Shown here: in pieces, positions 1 through 8,099 of the stretch
Numbering within the stretch: position 1 is the stretch's first letter
Layout of the letters: each line of letters starts with the position of its first letter
NCBI GenBank assembly: GCA_007133095.1
Contig: SLNK01000053.1
Span: forward strand, 1-25,456
DNA length: 25,456 bases
Direction of reading: 5' to 3'
Source of the DNA: Candidatus Peregrinibacteria bacterium
GTDB lineage: Bacteria; Patescibacteriota; Gracilibacteria; UBA1369; LOWO2-01-FULL-3
Program-made: the position numbers and the translations under genes
The notes under the pieces: generated by a model
The model's database searches: none
Told to the model about the DNA's origin: nothing
The model's input: only the letters and a program-made list of their open reading frames with translations

Positions 1-2
1 TC

Positions 3-2204
3 CCGGAACGATTGCGAAATCTTGTTGAGGGTCAAATTTATGCGCAATATCCCGATGTTGAGATTGAGGATTGTGATGATTATTCCAATTTGGGAGAAGG
101 ATTTGAAAAGGCGAGGGGTGTTGAGTTGAAGTTGATAGAAACCGATGTTTATCCCATAAAACGATATCCTCAATTTGAAGACAAAATGGCGAAGGTTGCG
201 GTTGATCCCATCGCGGGGATCACTTCTTCTCTTGTTAAGTTTGATGATATCGAGGACCAGGCTTGGGTACAGGTGGTTGTTTCACCTTTGCCTGATAGAT
301 GGAGAATTGTTTTTACAAAGTGTGTCCGTATTTTGAATAAAGGGATTTTTGCGAATGTTGAGACTTTTAAGAAATTTTATTCAAAGGCTTTTATCACCAG
401 GAAGTTTTGGCCTAAAGTTGTGTTTTTCCCTTTTTATTTCATATTTTGGCTTCAAGGTTTAGCTGTCAGTTCCAGAGTCAGGGCGGACCTGAAGGCCGGT
501 GGAGGGGGAGATGTTCTGGAGGAAGCTACAACTTCCAAGTCACATGAAAGGGAAAGTGAGATCGATGCCGCGATGGATAAAGTGGTGAGGCCGTTATACA
601 GTGTTAATGTACGAATTGTTCATATCCCGAAGAATAAGGATGTTCATAAATCGAATGTTAAATTGAGAGAGGTTGTGGGAGCTTTCAAGCAATTTAATTA
701 TCCGCATCTTAACGGATTTGAGATCAAGAAGTTTCTGACGGGACACCAGTTGGTGACAGCTTACAAAAAACGCCTTATTGATGACGGATTTGTGCTTAAT
801 AATGAAGAGCTCGCGACTGTTTATCACATGCCCAACCTTCGAGTTAAAACCCCTACGATTTATTGGGTCAAAAGTAAGAAGCTGGAGCCGCCCGCGGATT
901 TGCCAACTCCACAGTCTTCGGAGGACGACAGTGTTGCGATTCTTGGGCGAACCAATTATCGCGGATCTCAACAGATTTTCGGAATAAGGACGGATGACAG
1001 GCGTCGTCATGTCTACGTTATAGGTAAGACCGGTATGGGAAAATCTACTTTGTTGGAAAATATGGTTTATTCCGATATTATGGCCGGAAGGGGAGTGGGA
1101 GTGATTGATCCGCATGGAGATCTTGCCGACGCGGTTTTGAATTTTATTCCTACAAATCGAATTAATGATGTAATGCTGGTTGATCCTTCCGATAACGAAT
1201 ACGCGGTCGCGTTCAATATGTTGGAAAATGTTGATCCCGCTTTGAGTTCTATTGTTTGTAGCGGACTCATCGGCATTTTTAAGAAAATTTATGCGGATAG
1301 TTGGGGGCCCCGGTTGGAACATATCCTGAGAAATACCATTTTATCGCTTCTGGAATATCCGGGAACGACCATGCTGGGGATTACCAGGATTCTCCAAGAT
1401 GAAGATTTTAGGAAAAAGGTTGTTAAGAAAATCGAGGATCCCGTTGTGAAAAGTTTTTGGTTGGATGAATTCAATAAAATGCAGGAGCGTTTCAGAACCG
1501 AGGCTATTGCTCCGATCCAAAATAAAGTCGGGCAATTTTTGTCCAGTTCCACTATAAGAAATATTGTCGGGCAACCAAAGAGTACCGTAGATTTGCGATT
1601 TGCCATGGATAAGGGGAAAATCGTCATAATAAATCTTTCCAAGGGGAAAATAGGGGAGGATAATTCCGCTTTGCTGGGCGCGATGTTTATTACAAAATTC
1701 CAGTTGGATGCTATGAGCAGAGCCAATATTCCTCAGGAACAACGCCGTGATTTCTATCTGTATGTGGATGAGTTTCAAAACTTCGCTACGGAATCGTTTT
1801 CCACAATTCTTTCAGAGGCGCGAAAATACAAACTGAATTTAACTATGGCGAATCAGTATATTGCTCAGATGCCGGATGAGGTTCGGGATGCGGTTTTTGG
1901 AAATGTTGGAAGCACTCTTGCGTTCCAGCTTGGTTTTGATGATGCGGACTATATTTATCAACAGTTTGGAGAAGAAATTATGGCCGCAGATCTGGTTTCT
2001 TTGAGTAAATATACCGCCTATATGCGCTTATTGATTGATGGAATGCCCACCTCAACTTTTTCTTTAACCACTTTGCCTCCTCCGGTTTTGGATATTGATG
2101 AGGATAGAGTCGACAAGATTAGAAAGGTCTCCAGAGAGCGTTACAGTGAAAAAGTTAATGTAATCACTGATAAAATAAGGCGGTGGAGTAAGCCGAAGGA
2201 GTAG
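3..2204 (+). CDS. VirD4/TraG-like DNA-transfer ATPase, 5'-truncated by window edge
   Basis: The reading frame is open to the left edge, so the true start lies outside the window; the TTG at 12 is only the first possible start codon inside it. The visible part has a long N-terminal region containing one hydrophobic segment (coded around 410-470) and then a P-loop ATPase. Counting from the TTG, the Walker A motif GKTGMGKST is at residues 338-346, a DPHGD motif follows, and the Walker B DE pair is at about 586-587 in YVDEFQNF. After that comes a sensor-like stretch ending in NQYIAQM. This is the HerA/TraG/VirD4 architecture of membrane-anchored ring ATPases that pump DNA or couple substrates to a type IV secretion or pilus machine. 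Such proteins are common in Patescibacteria, where the real role (conjugation, DNA uptake or pili) is unsettled. No other T4SS gene is in the window. It converges with pgk. Confidence 0.85.
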   Translation, partial: PERLRNLVEGQIYAQYPDVEIEDCDDYSNLGEGFEKARGVELKLIETDVYPIKRYPQFEDKMAKVAVDPIAGITSSLVKFDDIEDQAWVQVVVSPLPDRWRIVFTKCVRILNKGIFANVETFKKFYSKAFITRKFWPKVVFFPFYFIFWLQGLAVSSRVRADLKAGGGGDVLEEATTSKSHERESEIDAAMDKVVRPLYSVNVRIVHIPKNKDVHKSNVKLREVVGAFKQFNYPHLNGFEIKKFLTGHQLVTAYKKRLIDDGFVLNNEELATVYHMPNLRVKTPTIYWVKSKKLEPPADLPTPQSSEDDSVAILGRTNYRGSQQIFGIRTDDRRRHVYVIGKTGMGKSTLLENMVYSDIMAGRGVGVIDPHGDLADAVLNFIPTNRINDVMLVDPSDNEYAVAFNMLENVDPALSSIVCSGLIGIFKKIYADSWGPRLEHILRNTILSLLEYPGTTMLGITRILQDEDFRKKVVKKIEDPVVKSFWLDEFNKMQERFRTEAIAPIQNKVGQFLSSSTIRNIVGQPKSTVDLRFAMDKGKIVIINLSKGKIGEDNSALLGAMFITKFQLDAMSRANIPQEQRRDFYLYVDEFQNFATESFSTILSEARKYKLNLTMANQYIAQMPDEVRDAVFGNVGSTLAFQLGFDDADYIYQQFGEEIMAADLVSLSKYTAYMRLLIDGMPTSTFSLTTLPPPVLDIDEDRVDKIRKVSRERYSEKVNVITDKIRRWSKPKE

Positions 2205-2215
2205 AAGAGACATTT

Positions 2216-2259
2216 AAAAAACAAGAGCAGAAGGTGAAGAGATCACTTCACCTTCTGCT
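2216..2259 (-). terminator. Rho-independent terminator of the ribE-ribH-pgk operon
   Basis: A perfect 14-bp stem (2226-2239 with 2246-2259) has a 6-nt loop. Read on the minus strand it is followed by CTTG and six Ts (complement of 2216-2221). It starts 6 nt after the pgk stop codon. No T-run follows it on the plus strand, so it serves the minus-strand operon. Confidence 0.9.
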
Positions 2260-2265
2260 TCGAGG

Positions 2266-3456
2266 TTACTTCTTCAACGCTTCTATTCCCGGGAGTTTGT
2301 CTCCGGACAGAAATTCTATGCAGGCGCCGCCGCCTGTTGAGATGTGAGTGAATCCGCTTTCGTCTATTCCCAGTTTTTTGATTGCGTCCGCTGTATCGCC
2401 GCCTCCTATTATTGATGTGGAATCATGTTTTGCTAGAAATTCCGCTATCGTTTTTGTTCCGTTTTGGAATGGGGTATGTTCCGAAAGCCCCAGCGGTCCA
2501 TTCCAGATGACGGTTTTGGATTTTTCCAGAATGTTACAGTATTTTTCCGTTGTCCATTTACCGATGTCCAGAATTTTCATATTTCCAATCACGTCTTCAA
2601 CAGGAATATCGATTGTTTCCGCGTCTTCCGATATTTCTTCGGCACATACAACATCATGGGGGAGAATAAAGTGTTCTTTCTTTTTTTCACATTCAAGCAT
2701 TATGTCTCTTGCCGTTCCTATTTTATCTTTTTCGTAAAGTGATTCGCCAACATTATAGCCCGCCGCCGCCAGGAAGGTATTTGCCAAGGCTCCTCCCACC
2801 AGAAAATAATCGGCTTTCCCCAGGAAATTTTTTATTATTCCAATTTTTGTATCGATTTTGGCTCCGCCGAAAATGACTGTCAGAGGTTTTTCGATTTTAT
2901 CGCTTAGAAGAGGGGATAGTGCTGTAATTTCTTTTTCCATAAGGAGTCCGGCGTATGCCGGCAAGTGGTCCGCAATTCCCGCTGTGGACGCGTGTTTTCT
3001 GTGCGCCGCTCCAAACGCGTCGTTAATAAAGATCTCTCCAAGGCCAGCAAGTTTTTTTGTAAATTCCGGTTCACATTCTTCTTCTCCCGGGGAAAAGCGT
3101 ATATTTTCCAGCATAGCTATGTCTCCTTCGTTCATTCCCGATATTATTTTTTCGGTCTCATCTCCAAGGATTTCGGAGCTTTTTTTGACCTGCTTTCCCG
3201 TTAGTTTTTCCAAGTGTTCGGCTACTTTTGTTAATCGAAGGGTTTCGTCCATTTTCCCTTTCGGCCTGCCGAGGTGTGAAAGAATTATCACTTTCCCCCC
3301 TTCTTCAACCAGTTTTTCTATTGTCGGAAGGCTTTCTTTTATTCTTGTGTCATCTCGGATTTCACCGTTTTCTTCTAGGGGGACGTTAAAATCAACTCTT
3401 AGCAGGATTTTTTTGCCTTTGATCTCAGAGATGTCTTTTAATGTTCTAATTTTCAT
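2266..3456 (-). CDS. pgk: Phosphoglycerate kinase
   Basis: The 396-residue protein has the full family length. It catalyses 1,3-bisphosphoglycerate + ADP to 3-phosphoglycerate + ATP, the first ATP-yielding step of lower glycolysis, in the cytoplasm. The N-terminal substrate-binding signature LLRVDFNVPL is present, as are the HLGRPKG loop and, near the C-terminus, the nucleotide-binding GGGDTADAI and STGGGA motifs. Its ATG overlaps the ribH stop as ATGA (3453-3456), so translation is probably coupled to ribH. It is the last gene of a three-gene operon and is followed by a strong terminator. Pairing a glycolytic gene with riboflavin genes has no obvious metabolic logic and may simply reflect compaction. 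Confidence 0.97.
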   Translation of the reverse strand: MKIRTLKDISEIKGKKILLRVDFNVPLEENGEIRDDTRIKESLPTIEKLVEEGGKVIILSHLGRPKGKMDETLRLTKVAEHLEKLTGKQVKKSSEILGDETEKIISGMNEGDIAMLENIRFSPGEEECEPEFTKKLAGLGEIFINDAFGAAHRKHASTAGIADHLPAYAGLLMEKEITALSPLLSDKIEKPLTVIFGGAKIDTKIGIIKNFLGKADYFLVGGALANTFLAAAGYNVGESLYEKDKIGTARDIMLECEKKKEHFILPHDVVCAEEISEDAETIDIPVEDVIGNMKILDIGKWTTEKYCNILEKSKTVIWNGPLGLSEHTPFQNGTKTIAEFLAKHDSTSIIGGGDTADAIKKLGIDESGFTHISTGGGACIEFLSGDKLPGIEALKK

Positions 3457-3908
3457 AGTGAGGTTTGGATTAGTGCCGCCAGAGCCGCGTCTTTCCCTTT
3501 ATTAAGGCCTTTTTTGCTTGCGCGCTCTTTGGCTTGATTTATATTTTCGCAAGTTAGTATACCAAATGATATCGGGATGCCCGTTTTTAGTTGAATATCC
3601 GTTATTCCGCGATAGCTTTCCGTGCAAACCTGATCGTAGTGGCTTGTTTCGCCTCTTATTATTGCACCCAAAGCTATTATTGCGTCCGGCTTTTCTTTTT
3701 CTATTATTTTTAAACAGGCGAAGGGGACTTCAAGCGCTCCCGCTGTTCTTACAATTTTAATGTTTTTTTCCGGGACTTTGTTTGCGAGCAACTCCTCTTT
3801 TGCGTTTTTACAAAGTTCCAATCCTATACTTTCGTTGAAATACGGCAAAACGATGCAAATTTTTAATTTGGAACCGTTTATCTTGATTTCTGTCTTGTCT
3901 ATCTTCAT
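3453..3908 (-). CDS. ribH: 6,7-dimethyl-8-ribityllumazine synthase
   Basis: The 151-residue protein has the standard length for the enzyme that condenses 5-amino-6-ribitylaminouracil with 3,4-dihydroxy-2-butanone-4-phosphate, the penultimate step of riboflavin synthesis. Family landmarks are visible: FN at 24-25, AGALEVP at about 56-62, and GAIIRGETSHYDQV with the catalytic-type His90. A conserved-position Arg lies in the ERA motif at about 128-130. The gene starts 5 nt after the ribE stop and ends in an ATGA overlap with pgk. No Shine-Dalgarno sequence precedes the ATG. The enzymes that make its substrates (RibA/RibB, RibD/RibG) are not in the window. Confidence 0.95.
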   Translation of the reverse strand: MKIDKTEIKINGSKLKICIVLPYFNESIGLELCKNAKEELLANKVPEKNIKIVRTAGALEVPFACLKIIEKEKPDAIIALGAIIRGETSHYDQVCTESYRGITDIQLKTGIPISFGILTCENINQAKERASKKGLNKGKDAALAALIQTSL

Positions 3909-3913
3909 CGGTT

Positions 3914-4513
3914 TTATTTGTAATTATCGATTTTTATAAGTCTCTCCAGATACCGCGCTATTATATCGACTTCCAAATTCACTTTATCTTCTTTCTCCAA
4001 ATTCCCCAAATTTGTTGTTTTTAGCGTGTGAGGAATCAGGGCAACGGAGAAGGTTTCATCTTTCAGGTCGCAAATTGTCAGGCTTACGCCGTTGATGGTT
4101 ATGGATCCTTTGAGAGAGATGTATTTCTCTATTTCCTTGGGCAATTCAAATGTTATTTTTGTTTGGGAGTCACTTTCTTTGATTTTTTTTATTTTTGTTG
4201 TTGTGTCCACATGTCCTTGAACCAGGTGTCCGTCGAGGGATTGGGCCAGTTTTATTGCCGGTTCCAGATTTACTCCATCATTTTTTGATAATTCCCCCAG
4301 ATTGCTTTTGCTTGCGCTTTCTTCCATTATTTCGCATTTGAATTCATCGTTTTTGATCGAAACGATTGTTACGCATACGCCGTTGACTGCAATGGATTCC
4401 CCAATTTTTTTCCCCTCCAATGTTTTTGGTGCGAATATTGTAAAAACGGTAAGCGATCCTTCTTTGTGTACTTCTGTTATTTTGCCTATTTCTTTTATTA
4501 TTCCGGTGAACAT
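3914..4513 (-). CDS. ribE: Riboflavin synthase, alpha subunit
   Basis: The 199-residue protein dismutates two 6,7-dimethyl-8-ribityllumazine molecules into riboflavin and a pyrimidine that RibH can reuse. It begins with the family hallmark MFTGII. It shows the internal duplication of two lumazine-binding barrels: INGVCVTI in the first half and INGVSLTI in the second, with GHLVQGHVD between them. It is the first gene of the ribE-ribH-pgk operon and diverges from ssb. A -10-like TAGAAT lies 6 nt before the ATG, which would make the message nearly leaderless. Only about 100 nt separate it from ssb and no FMN-riboswitch aptamer is recognisable there. The gene is also called ribC in some species. 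Confidence 0.95.
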   Translation of the reverse strand: MFTGIIKEIGKITEVHKEGSLTVFTIFAPKTLEGKKIGESIAVNGVCVTIVSIKNDEFKCEIMEESASKSNLGELSKNDGVNLEPAIKLAQSLDGHLVQGHVDTTTKIKKIKESDSQTKITFELPKEIEKYISLKGSITINGVSLTICDLKDETFSVALIPHTLKTTNLGNLEKEDKVNLEVDIIARYLERLIKIDNYK

Positions 4514-4519
4514 GCTTAG

Positions 4520-4548
4520 ATTCTACATTTTTTTAAGGAAAATTTAAG
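4520..4548 (-). promoter_or_regulatory. Candidate ribE promoter (weak -35)
   Basis: On the minus strand TAGAAT (4525-4520) stands 6 nt upstream of the ribE ATG. The hexamer 17 nt further upstream, CTTAAA, matches a -35 poorly. Transcription would begin at or next to the ATG. Confidence 0.3.
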
Positions 4549-4576
4549 ATGATTTAACAATTTCTTAATTATCTTT

Positions 4577-4585
4577 TGCTATTAA
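4577..4585 (+). promoter_or_regulatory. Candidate extended -10 promoter of ssb
   Basis: TGCTATTAA fits an extended -10 (TGn followed by TATTAA at 4580-4585), about 30 nt before the ssb ATG. A TTAACA at 4554-4559 is the nearest -35-like hexamer, but the 20-nt spacing is too long for a standard promoter. Confidence 0.4.
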
Positions 4586-4614
4586 GTAGGCAGTATTTCT
4601 TAACCTCATTTATT

Positions 4615-5016
4615 ATGAGAAGTTTAAATCGGGTGATGCTCATCGGGCATCTTGCTGCCGACCCGGAAATTCGGCAGACCAAAACCGGGCATACGGTAAC
4701 CACTTTTCCCGTTGCTACAAACCGGCTTTCCAAAAACGGGGACGGAGAAAAGAGGAATATCGCGGATTTTCATCGCGTTGTTGCTTGGGAAAGGCTTGGA
4801 GAAATTTGCAGTAATTATCTGCAAAAGGGGATGGCGGTTTATCTGGACGGCCGGATTGTGAACAGTTCTTACGAGGATAAAAGCGGTGTAAGACAATATC
4901 GGACAGAGATTATGGCGGACGGTCTGAATATTTTGACTTGGAAAAAGTCAACGAATGGAGTCAATGAGGTTGCAATAGAGGAAGTGGGTGATGAGAAGGA
5001 GGCGGTTGCTGCGTAG
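4615..5016 (+). CDS. ssb: Single-stranded DNA-binding protein without acidic tip
   Basis: I place the start at ATG 4615, because MRSLNRVMLIGHL is the canonical SSB N-terminus; the frame is open further upstream only with non-family residues. The product has 133 residues. The OB fold is complete: GHLAADPEIRQT, the W..LGE..  region read as VVAWERLGEICSNYLQKGMAVYLDGRI, and a final strand with RTEIMADGL. It coats single-stranded DNA during replication, recombination and repair. The C-terminal tail is only about 25 residues and ends EKEAVAA. The acidic DDDIPF-like tip that recruits partner proteins in most bacteria is absent, and no frameshift just after the stop restores it. The gene diverges from ribE. 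Confidence 0.93.
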   Translation: MRSLNRVMLIGHLAADPEIRQTKTGHTVTTFPVATNRLSKNGDGEKRNIADFHRVVAWERLGEICSNYLQKGMAVYLDGRIVNSSYEDKSGVRQYRTEIMADGLNILTWKKSTNGVNEVAIEEVGDEKEAVAA

Positions 5017-5086
5017 TCACCGTGAGTTCTTCGTGCGTAAGCGCGGGAATCTTCAAGTGCCAGTATTGTCAAATTTTTGTGTGAAC

Positions 5087-5115
5087 TTGCCAATAAGCCT
5101 TAAGCTTTCTATAAT
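5087..5115 (+). promoter_or_regulatory. Sigma-70-type promoter before the zinc-ribbon gene
   Basis: TTGCCA (5087-5092), a 17-nt spacer and a perfect TATAAT (5110-5115). Transcription would start near 5122, leaving a leader of about 18 nt before ATG 5140. Among the best consensus promoters in the window. Confidence 0.75.
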
Positions 5116-5139
5116 GCGGTGTGTGTAACCGCATTTCCT

Positions 5140-5340
5140 ATGGTCATTTTACAGTTTAAGTGTCGAAATTGTTCAGCAGTCTTTGAGCATTTGTTTCTTC
5201 CCGGGGAAGGTGTGGAAGCTATGGAAATAAGGTGTCTCTCTTGCGAAAGTGAGAATTTTTCACGTTTGGACGAAACTTCTTTTTCACCCAAGAGGGCTTT
5301 TTGCCCGCGTGAAGTTGCTTGTGATCGTGCTGAATTTTAA
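5140..5340 (+). CDS. Small FmdB-like zinc-ribbon protein
   Basis: The 66-residue protein carries two CxxC pairs, C8/C11 (CRNC) and C32/C35 (CLSC), about 20 residues apart. This is the layout of FmdB/CxxC-type zinc ribbons, in which four cysteines bind one zinc. Two further cysteines (C55, C61) lie in the C-terminal tail. The start is ATG 5140, because the frame upstream of it is preceded by a strong promoter whose predicted transcript begins near 5122. The function is unknown; proteins of this kind are usually annotated as putative regulators. It lies between ssb and the solute-binding protein gene, and its last codons appear to contain the promoter of that downstream gene. Confidence 0.75.
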   Translation: MVILQFKCRNCSAVFEHLFLPGEGVEAMEIRCLSCESENFSRLDETSFSPKRAFCPREVACDRAEF

Positions 5341-5348
5341 AATATAAA
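5319..5348 (+). promoter_or_regulatory. Candidate promoter of the solute-binding protein gene
   Basis: TTGTGA (5319-5324), an 18-nt spacer and TATAAA (5343-5348). The start would be near 5355, giving a leader of about 8 nt. The -35 lies inside the end of the zinc-ribbon gene. Confidence 0.5.
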
Positions 5349-5362
5349 TTTAATTCATTTCT

Positions 5363-6805
5363 ATGAGAATCTTCAAAAAATCGATTTTAATTCTGTTCCT
5401 GTTTGTTATTGCTTCTTCGTTGCTTTTTAGCGGTTGTCGCAAACCGCGGGTTGAAGAGGTTTCATATGAGGGCGTGGAGCTTACTTATTATAAAATGTTT
5501 GATGATGAGGAAGTTATCAGACCTATTATTGATGAATTTGTATCCAACCATCCGGGATTGCGCATAAATTATCGGAAGTTTAACGATTTTGATGAATATC
5601 AGAATTTGATTCTTAATGAAATGGCAGAAGGAAGAGGTCCGGATATTTTTTCTATGCAAAATACTTGGTTTACAAGTAATTTTAGAAAAATTGCACCGAT
5701 GCCGGAATTTTTGTCTCCCGAAGACATGACTTTGCCTGAGGTTTTTGCGGAAGTTTTTGTTGATGTGGCTTATCGTGATCTTGTACGGCCCGACGAGTAT
5801 GGTGTTGATCAGGTTTATGCGTTACCGATGACTGTGGATACTCTTGCGCTTTATTATAATAGAGCACACTTTGAGGACAGGATCCCCGCTCGCGGGAGAC
5901 CTTCTACAACGTGGGAGGGAATTAAAGAAGACGTTGTTTTGTTAAACAGGTTTGATCCGGATTTCGGATTTTTGGAGGTGGGAGGGATTGCTCTTGGAAG
6001 AAGTGATAATGTAACTCGTGCCGTAGATATTCTTTATCTTTTGTTTTTGCAGCATGGTGTTGATTTTTATAACGAAAATATTTCCGAGGCTATCTTTGCC
6101 CGAGCTCAGCGTGCCGGAGCCGATTCAACAGCCGCCGATGCTTTGGAATTGTTTACAAGTTTTTCCGATGAATCGCAAAGACACTTTTCATGGGGGACTT
6201 ATCTGGCTGATCCGGACGATATGGCCAATGAAATTGAAGCCTTTGCGAGAGGAAGAGTTTCTATGATTATCGGATATTCTTTTATGCATGATGAAATTGT
6301 GAATCAAATTGGAATTTTACGAAACCAAGGAGCTACCACCATTAGAACCGATGATATAAGGATAGCGACCATACCCCAGACTTTCGATCCGGCTGTGACT
6401 GGACAAAAACGAGTAACTTATGCCAGTTATTTCGCCGAAACGGTTTCACGCAATTCGGAGTATCCGGATTTGGCTTGGGAATTTTTGGTGGAACTTACAA
6501 ACAAGACCAATCTTGAATACTATTTTGATAAGCTGAAAAAGCCGACAAGCAGACGGGACATGATACAAGAACAACAACGTCATCCCATTTACGGTGTTTT
6601 TGCTTCCCAAATAGGATTTGCGGAGAGTTTTCCAATCATTAATTACTATCGATATAAAGATGTTTTTGAAGATGTTATAGCCCTTACAAATTTGAACAGG
6701 GGAACCGCACGAGCAAATCTAATCAATGCTCAAGATCAGATTACCCGGATGCTTCCGCAGATCGGGATAATTGAGCCTCCTTTAGAGAGCCCAGATGAAA
6801 ACTAG
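5363..6805 (+). CDS. Extracellular solute-binding lipoprotein (family 1, MalE-like)
   Basis: The 480-residue protein begins with a charged n-region, a hydrophobic core and the lipobox LFSGC, so cleavage before Cys25 and lipid anchoring are expected. The mature part resembles family-1 ABC solute-binding proteins. It has the early motif VIRPIIDEFVSNHPG, the GRGPDIFSMQNTW segment, and a later TNKTNLEYYF region typical of this fold. Members bind sugars or other small solutes outside the membrane and deliver them to an ABC permease. No permease or ATPase gene is nearby. The next gene, an O-antigen-ligase-like protein, overlaps it by 11 nt, so the two are probably co-translated. The ligand cannot be told from the sequence. 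A structural or sensory envelope role is an alternative. Confidence 0.85.
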   Translation: MRIFKKSILILFLFVIASSLLFSGCRKPRVEEVSYEGVELTYYKMFDDEEVIRPIIDEFVSNHPGLRINYRKFNDFDEYQNLILNEMAEGRGPDIFSMQNTWFTSNFRKIAPMPEFLSPEDMTLPEVFAEVFVDVAYRDLVRPDEYGVDQVYALPMTVDTLALYYNRAHFEDRIPARGRPSTTWEGIKEDVVLLNRFDPDFGFLEVGGIALGRSDNVTRAVDILYLLFLQHGVDFYNENISEAIFARAQRAGADSTAADALELFTSFSDESQRHFSWGTYLADPDDMANEIEAFARGRVSMIIGYSFMHDEIVNQIGILRNQGATTIRTDDIRIATIPQTFDPAVTGQKRVTYASYFAETVSRNSEYPDLAWEFLVELTNKTNLEYYFDKLKKPTSRRDMIQEQQRHPIYGVFASQIGFAESFPIINYYRYKDVFEDVIALTNLNRGTARANLINAQDQITRMLPQIGIIEPPLESPDEN

Positions 6806-8099
6806 ATTGTTAAATAGCGTCGCCAGAGGTTGTTTTTACCTGTTTTTTGCTTTTCTGCCCTTTGGAATAGGAACTTTTTTATCCACTCCGGATTTATATT
6901 CTTCCGGTCTTTTTAACCCTTATACAGGTTATTTTTTGCATGTTTCGGAGATTTTTTTGATATCCGGTTTGTTGTTCTTGTTTGCGGGTTTGGTGTTTGA
7001 GAAGAGTAAAAAATCTACGTTTTCTTATAAAGGATTTGTAGAGTTTTTAAAAAATGATCGTGTTTTTCTTCTGTTTTTGATTTTTGTATTTTTTGTTTTC
7101 TTTTCGGTTTTGTTTTCCGTTGATTTTAGAAACACTTTATTTTACGGAATAAGGTTTGTTGAAATGATTGCCATTTATTTGCTTTTTTCTTTTAGAGTTT
7201 TGGATTTTAGAAGGGTTATCGGGATTTTTGTTGGAGTGATGTTTTTACAGTCTATTCTTGCTCTTTTGCAGTATTATTCACAAGGGTCGATGGGGTTACA
7301 TTTTTTAGGAGAACCGGTTTTGAATTCTTCCATGAAAGGAATTGCTTCCGTGGATTTAGCCGGTGAAAAAGTTATACGACCTTACGGGACTTTTCCCCAC
7401 CCGAATGTTTTGGGGATGTATATGGTTTTCGCATTTTGGTTTTTGGTTTTTTTATCAGAGAGAATCAAAGACAAATTGGTTCTTATAAGTTTGGGATTCC
7501 TGTTTTTGTCCGTACTTGTTTTGAGTTTCTCAAGGAGCGCGTGGTTGGCTTTCTGTTTGTCCGGATTCGTTTACATGTTATTTAAGGGAGGAAAATCTTA
7601 TTTGAAGTATATTGTGTGTTTCGGGGGCTTGTTTTTGTTGGCGCTTTACGCTTCCGGAATCGGAGAAACTTTGCTTTATCGTGTGGGAATTCTGTCCGAT
7701 GAGGCCGCTTTTTTTGAACGATTGAGGCTTATGGAGATTTCCATAAAAATGTTTTTTGACAACCCTTTCGGGGTTGGCTTTGGAAACTTCACTGTTGTTA
7801 TGCAGGACTATGATTTTACTAAACTTTTTCCATGGAATCATCAACCGGTGCACAATATTTTCCTTCTTGCTTTTTCGGAAGGGGGATTGGCGGGTGGAAT
7901 TTCATTTATTCTCCTTGTGACTGCGGCTTTTTGGAAATCTCTTTGTGTAAAAAAAGCGTTCCTTCCCGTTATTTTGGGGATTTGTGTTTTGTCCGCGGGA
8001 TTGTTTGACCATTATTTTTTGACACTTTTCCAGGGACAGGTTTTGCTTGTTTTGTTTTTGGTAATTCGGCTTATGCCTGCGTCTTCAGAGTCTTCTTGA
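6795..8099 (+). CDS. O-antigen ligase/polymerase-like membrane protein (Wzy_C)
   Basis: The 434-residue polytopic protein has roughly ten to twelve hydrophobic helices. Between helices, around residues 190-205, lies RPYGTFPHPNVLGMY, and later come VLSFSRSAWLAF and a periplasmic loop followed by HNIFLLAFSEGG. These are the landmarks of the O-antigen ligase/Wzy superfamily, which transfers or polymerises undecaprenyl-linked glycans at the outer face of the membrane. In organisms of this type it probably handles surface glycan or glycoprotein, not lipopolysaccharide. It overlaps the preceding lipoprotein gene by 11 nt and the end of convergent fmt by 29 nt. The WecG-type enzyme at 17596-18435 could act in the same pathway, but that is inference. 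Confidence 0.85.
   Translation: MKTRLLNSVARGCFYLFFAFLPFGIGTFLSTPDLYSSGLFNPYTGYFLHVSEIFLISGLLFLFAGLVFEKSKKSTFSYKGFVEFLKNDRVFLLFLIFVFFVFFSVLFSVDFRNTLFYGIRFVEMIAIYLLFSFRVLDFRRVIGIFVGVMFLQSILALLQYYSQGSMGLHFLGEPVLNSSMKGIASVDLAGEKVIRPYGTFPHPNVLGMYMVFAFWFLVFLSERIKDKLVLISLGFLFLSVLVLSFSRSAWLAFCLSGFVYMLFKGGKSYLKYIVCFGGLFLLALYASGIGETLLYRVGILSDEAAFFERLRLMEISIKMFFDNPFGVGFGNFTVVMQDYDFTKLFPWNHQPVHNIFLLAFSEGGLAGGISFILLVTAAFWKSLCVKKAFLPVILGICVLSAGLFDHYFLTLFQGQVLLVLFLVIRLMPASSESS

Noticed and set aside
594..1322. A 242-codon open frame on the minus strand inside the TraG-like gene
   Set aside because: It is antisense to a well-supported ATPase domain, has no recognisable motifs and a composition typical of a shadow frame.
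4514..4614. FMN riboswitch before ribE
   Set aside because: Only about 100 AT-rich nt separate ribE and ssb, with no recognisable aptamer helices, and the best -10 lies 6 nt from the ribE ATG.
5017..5086. Terminator after ssb
   Set aside because: I could not draw a stable stem followed by Ts in this interval.
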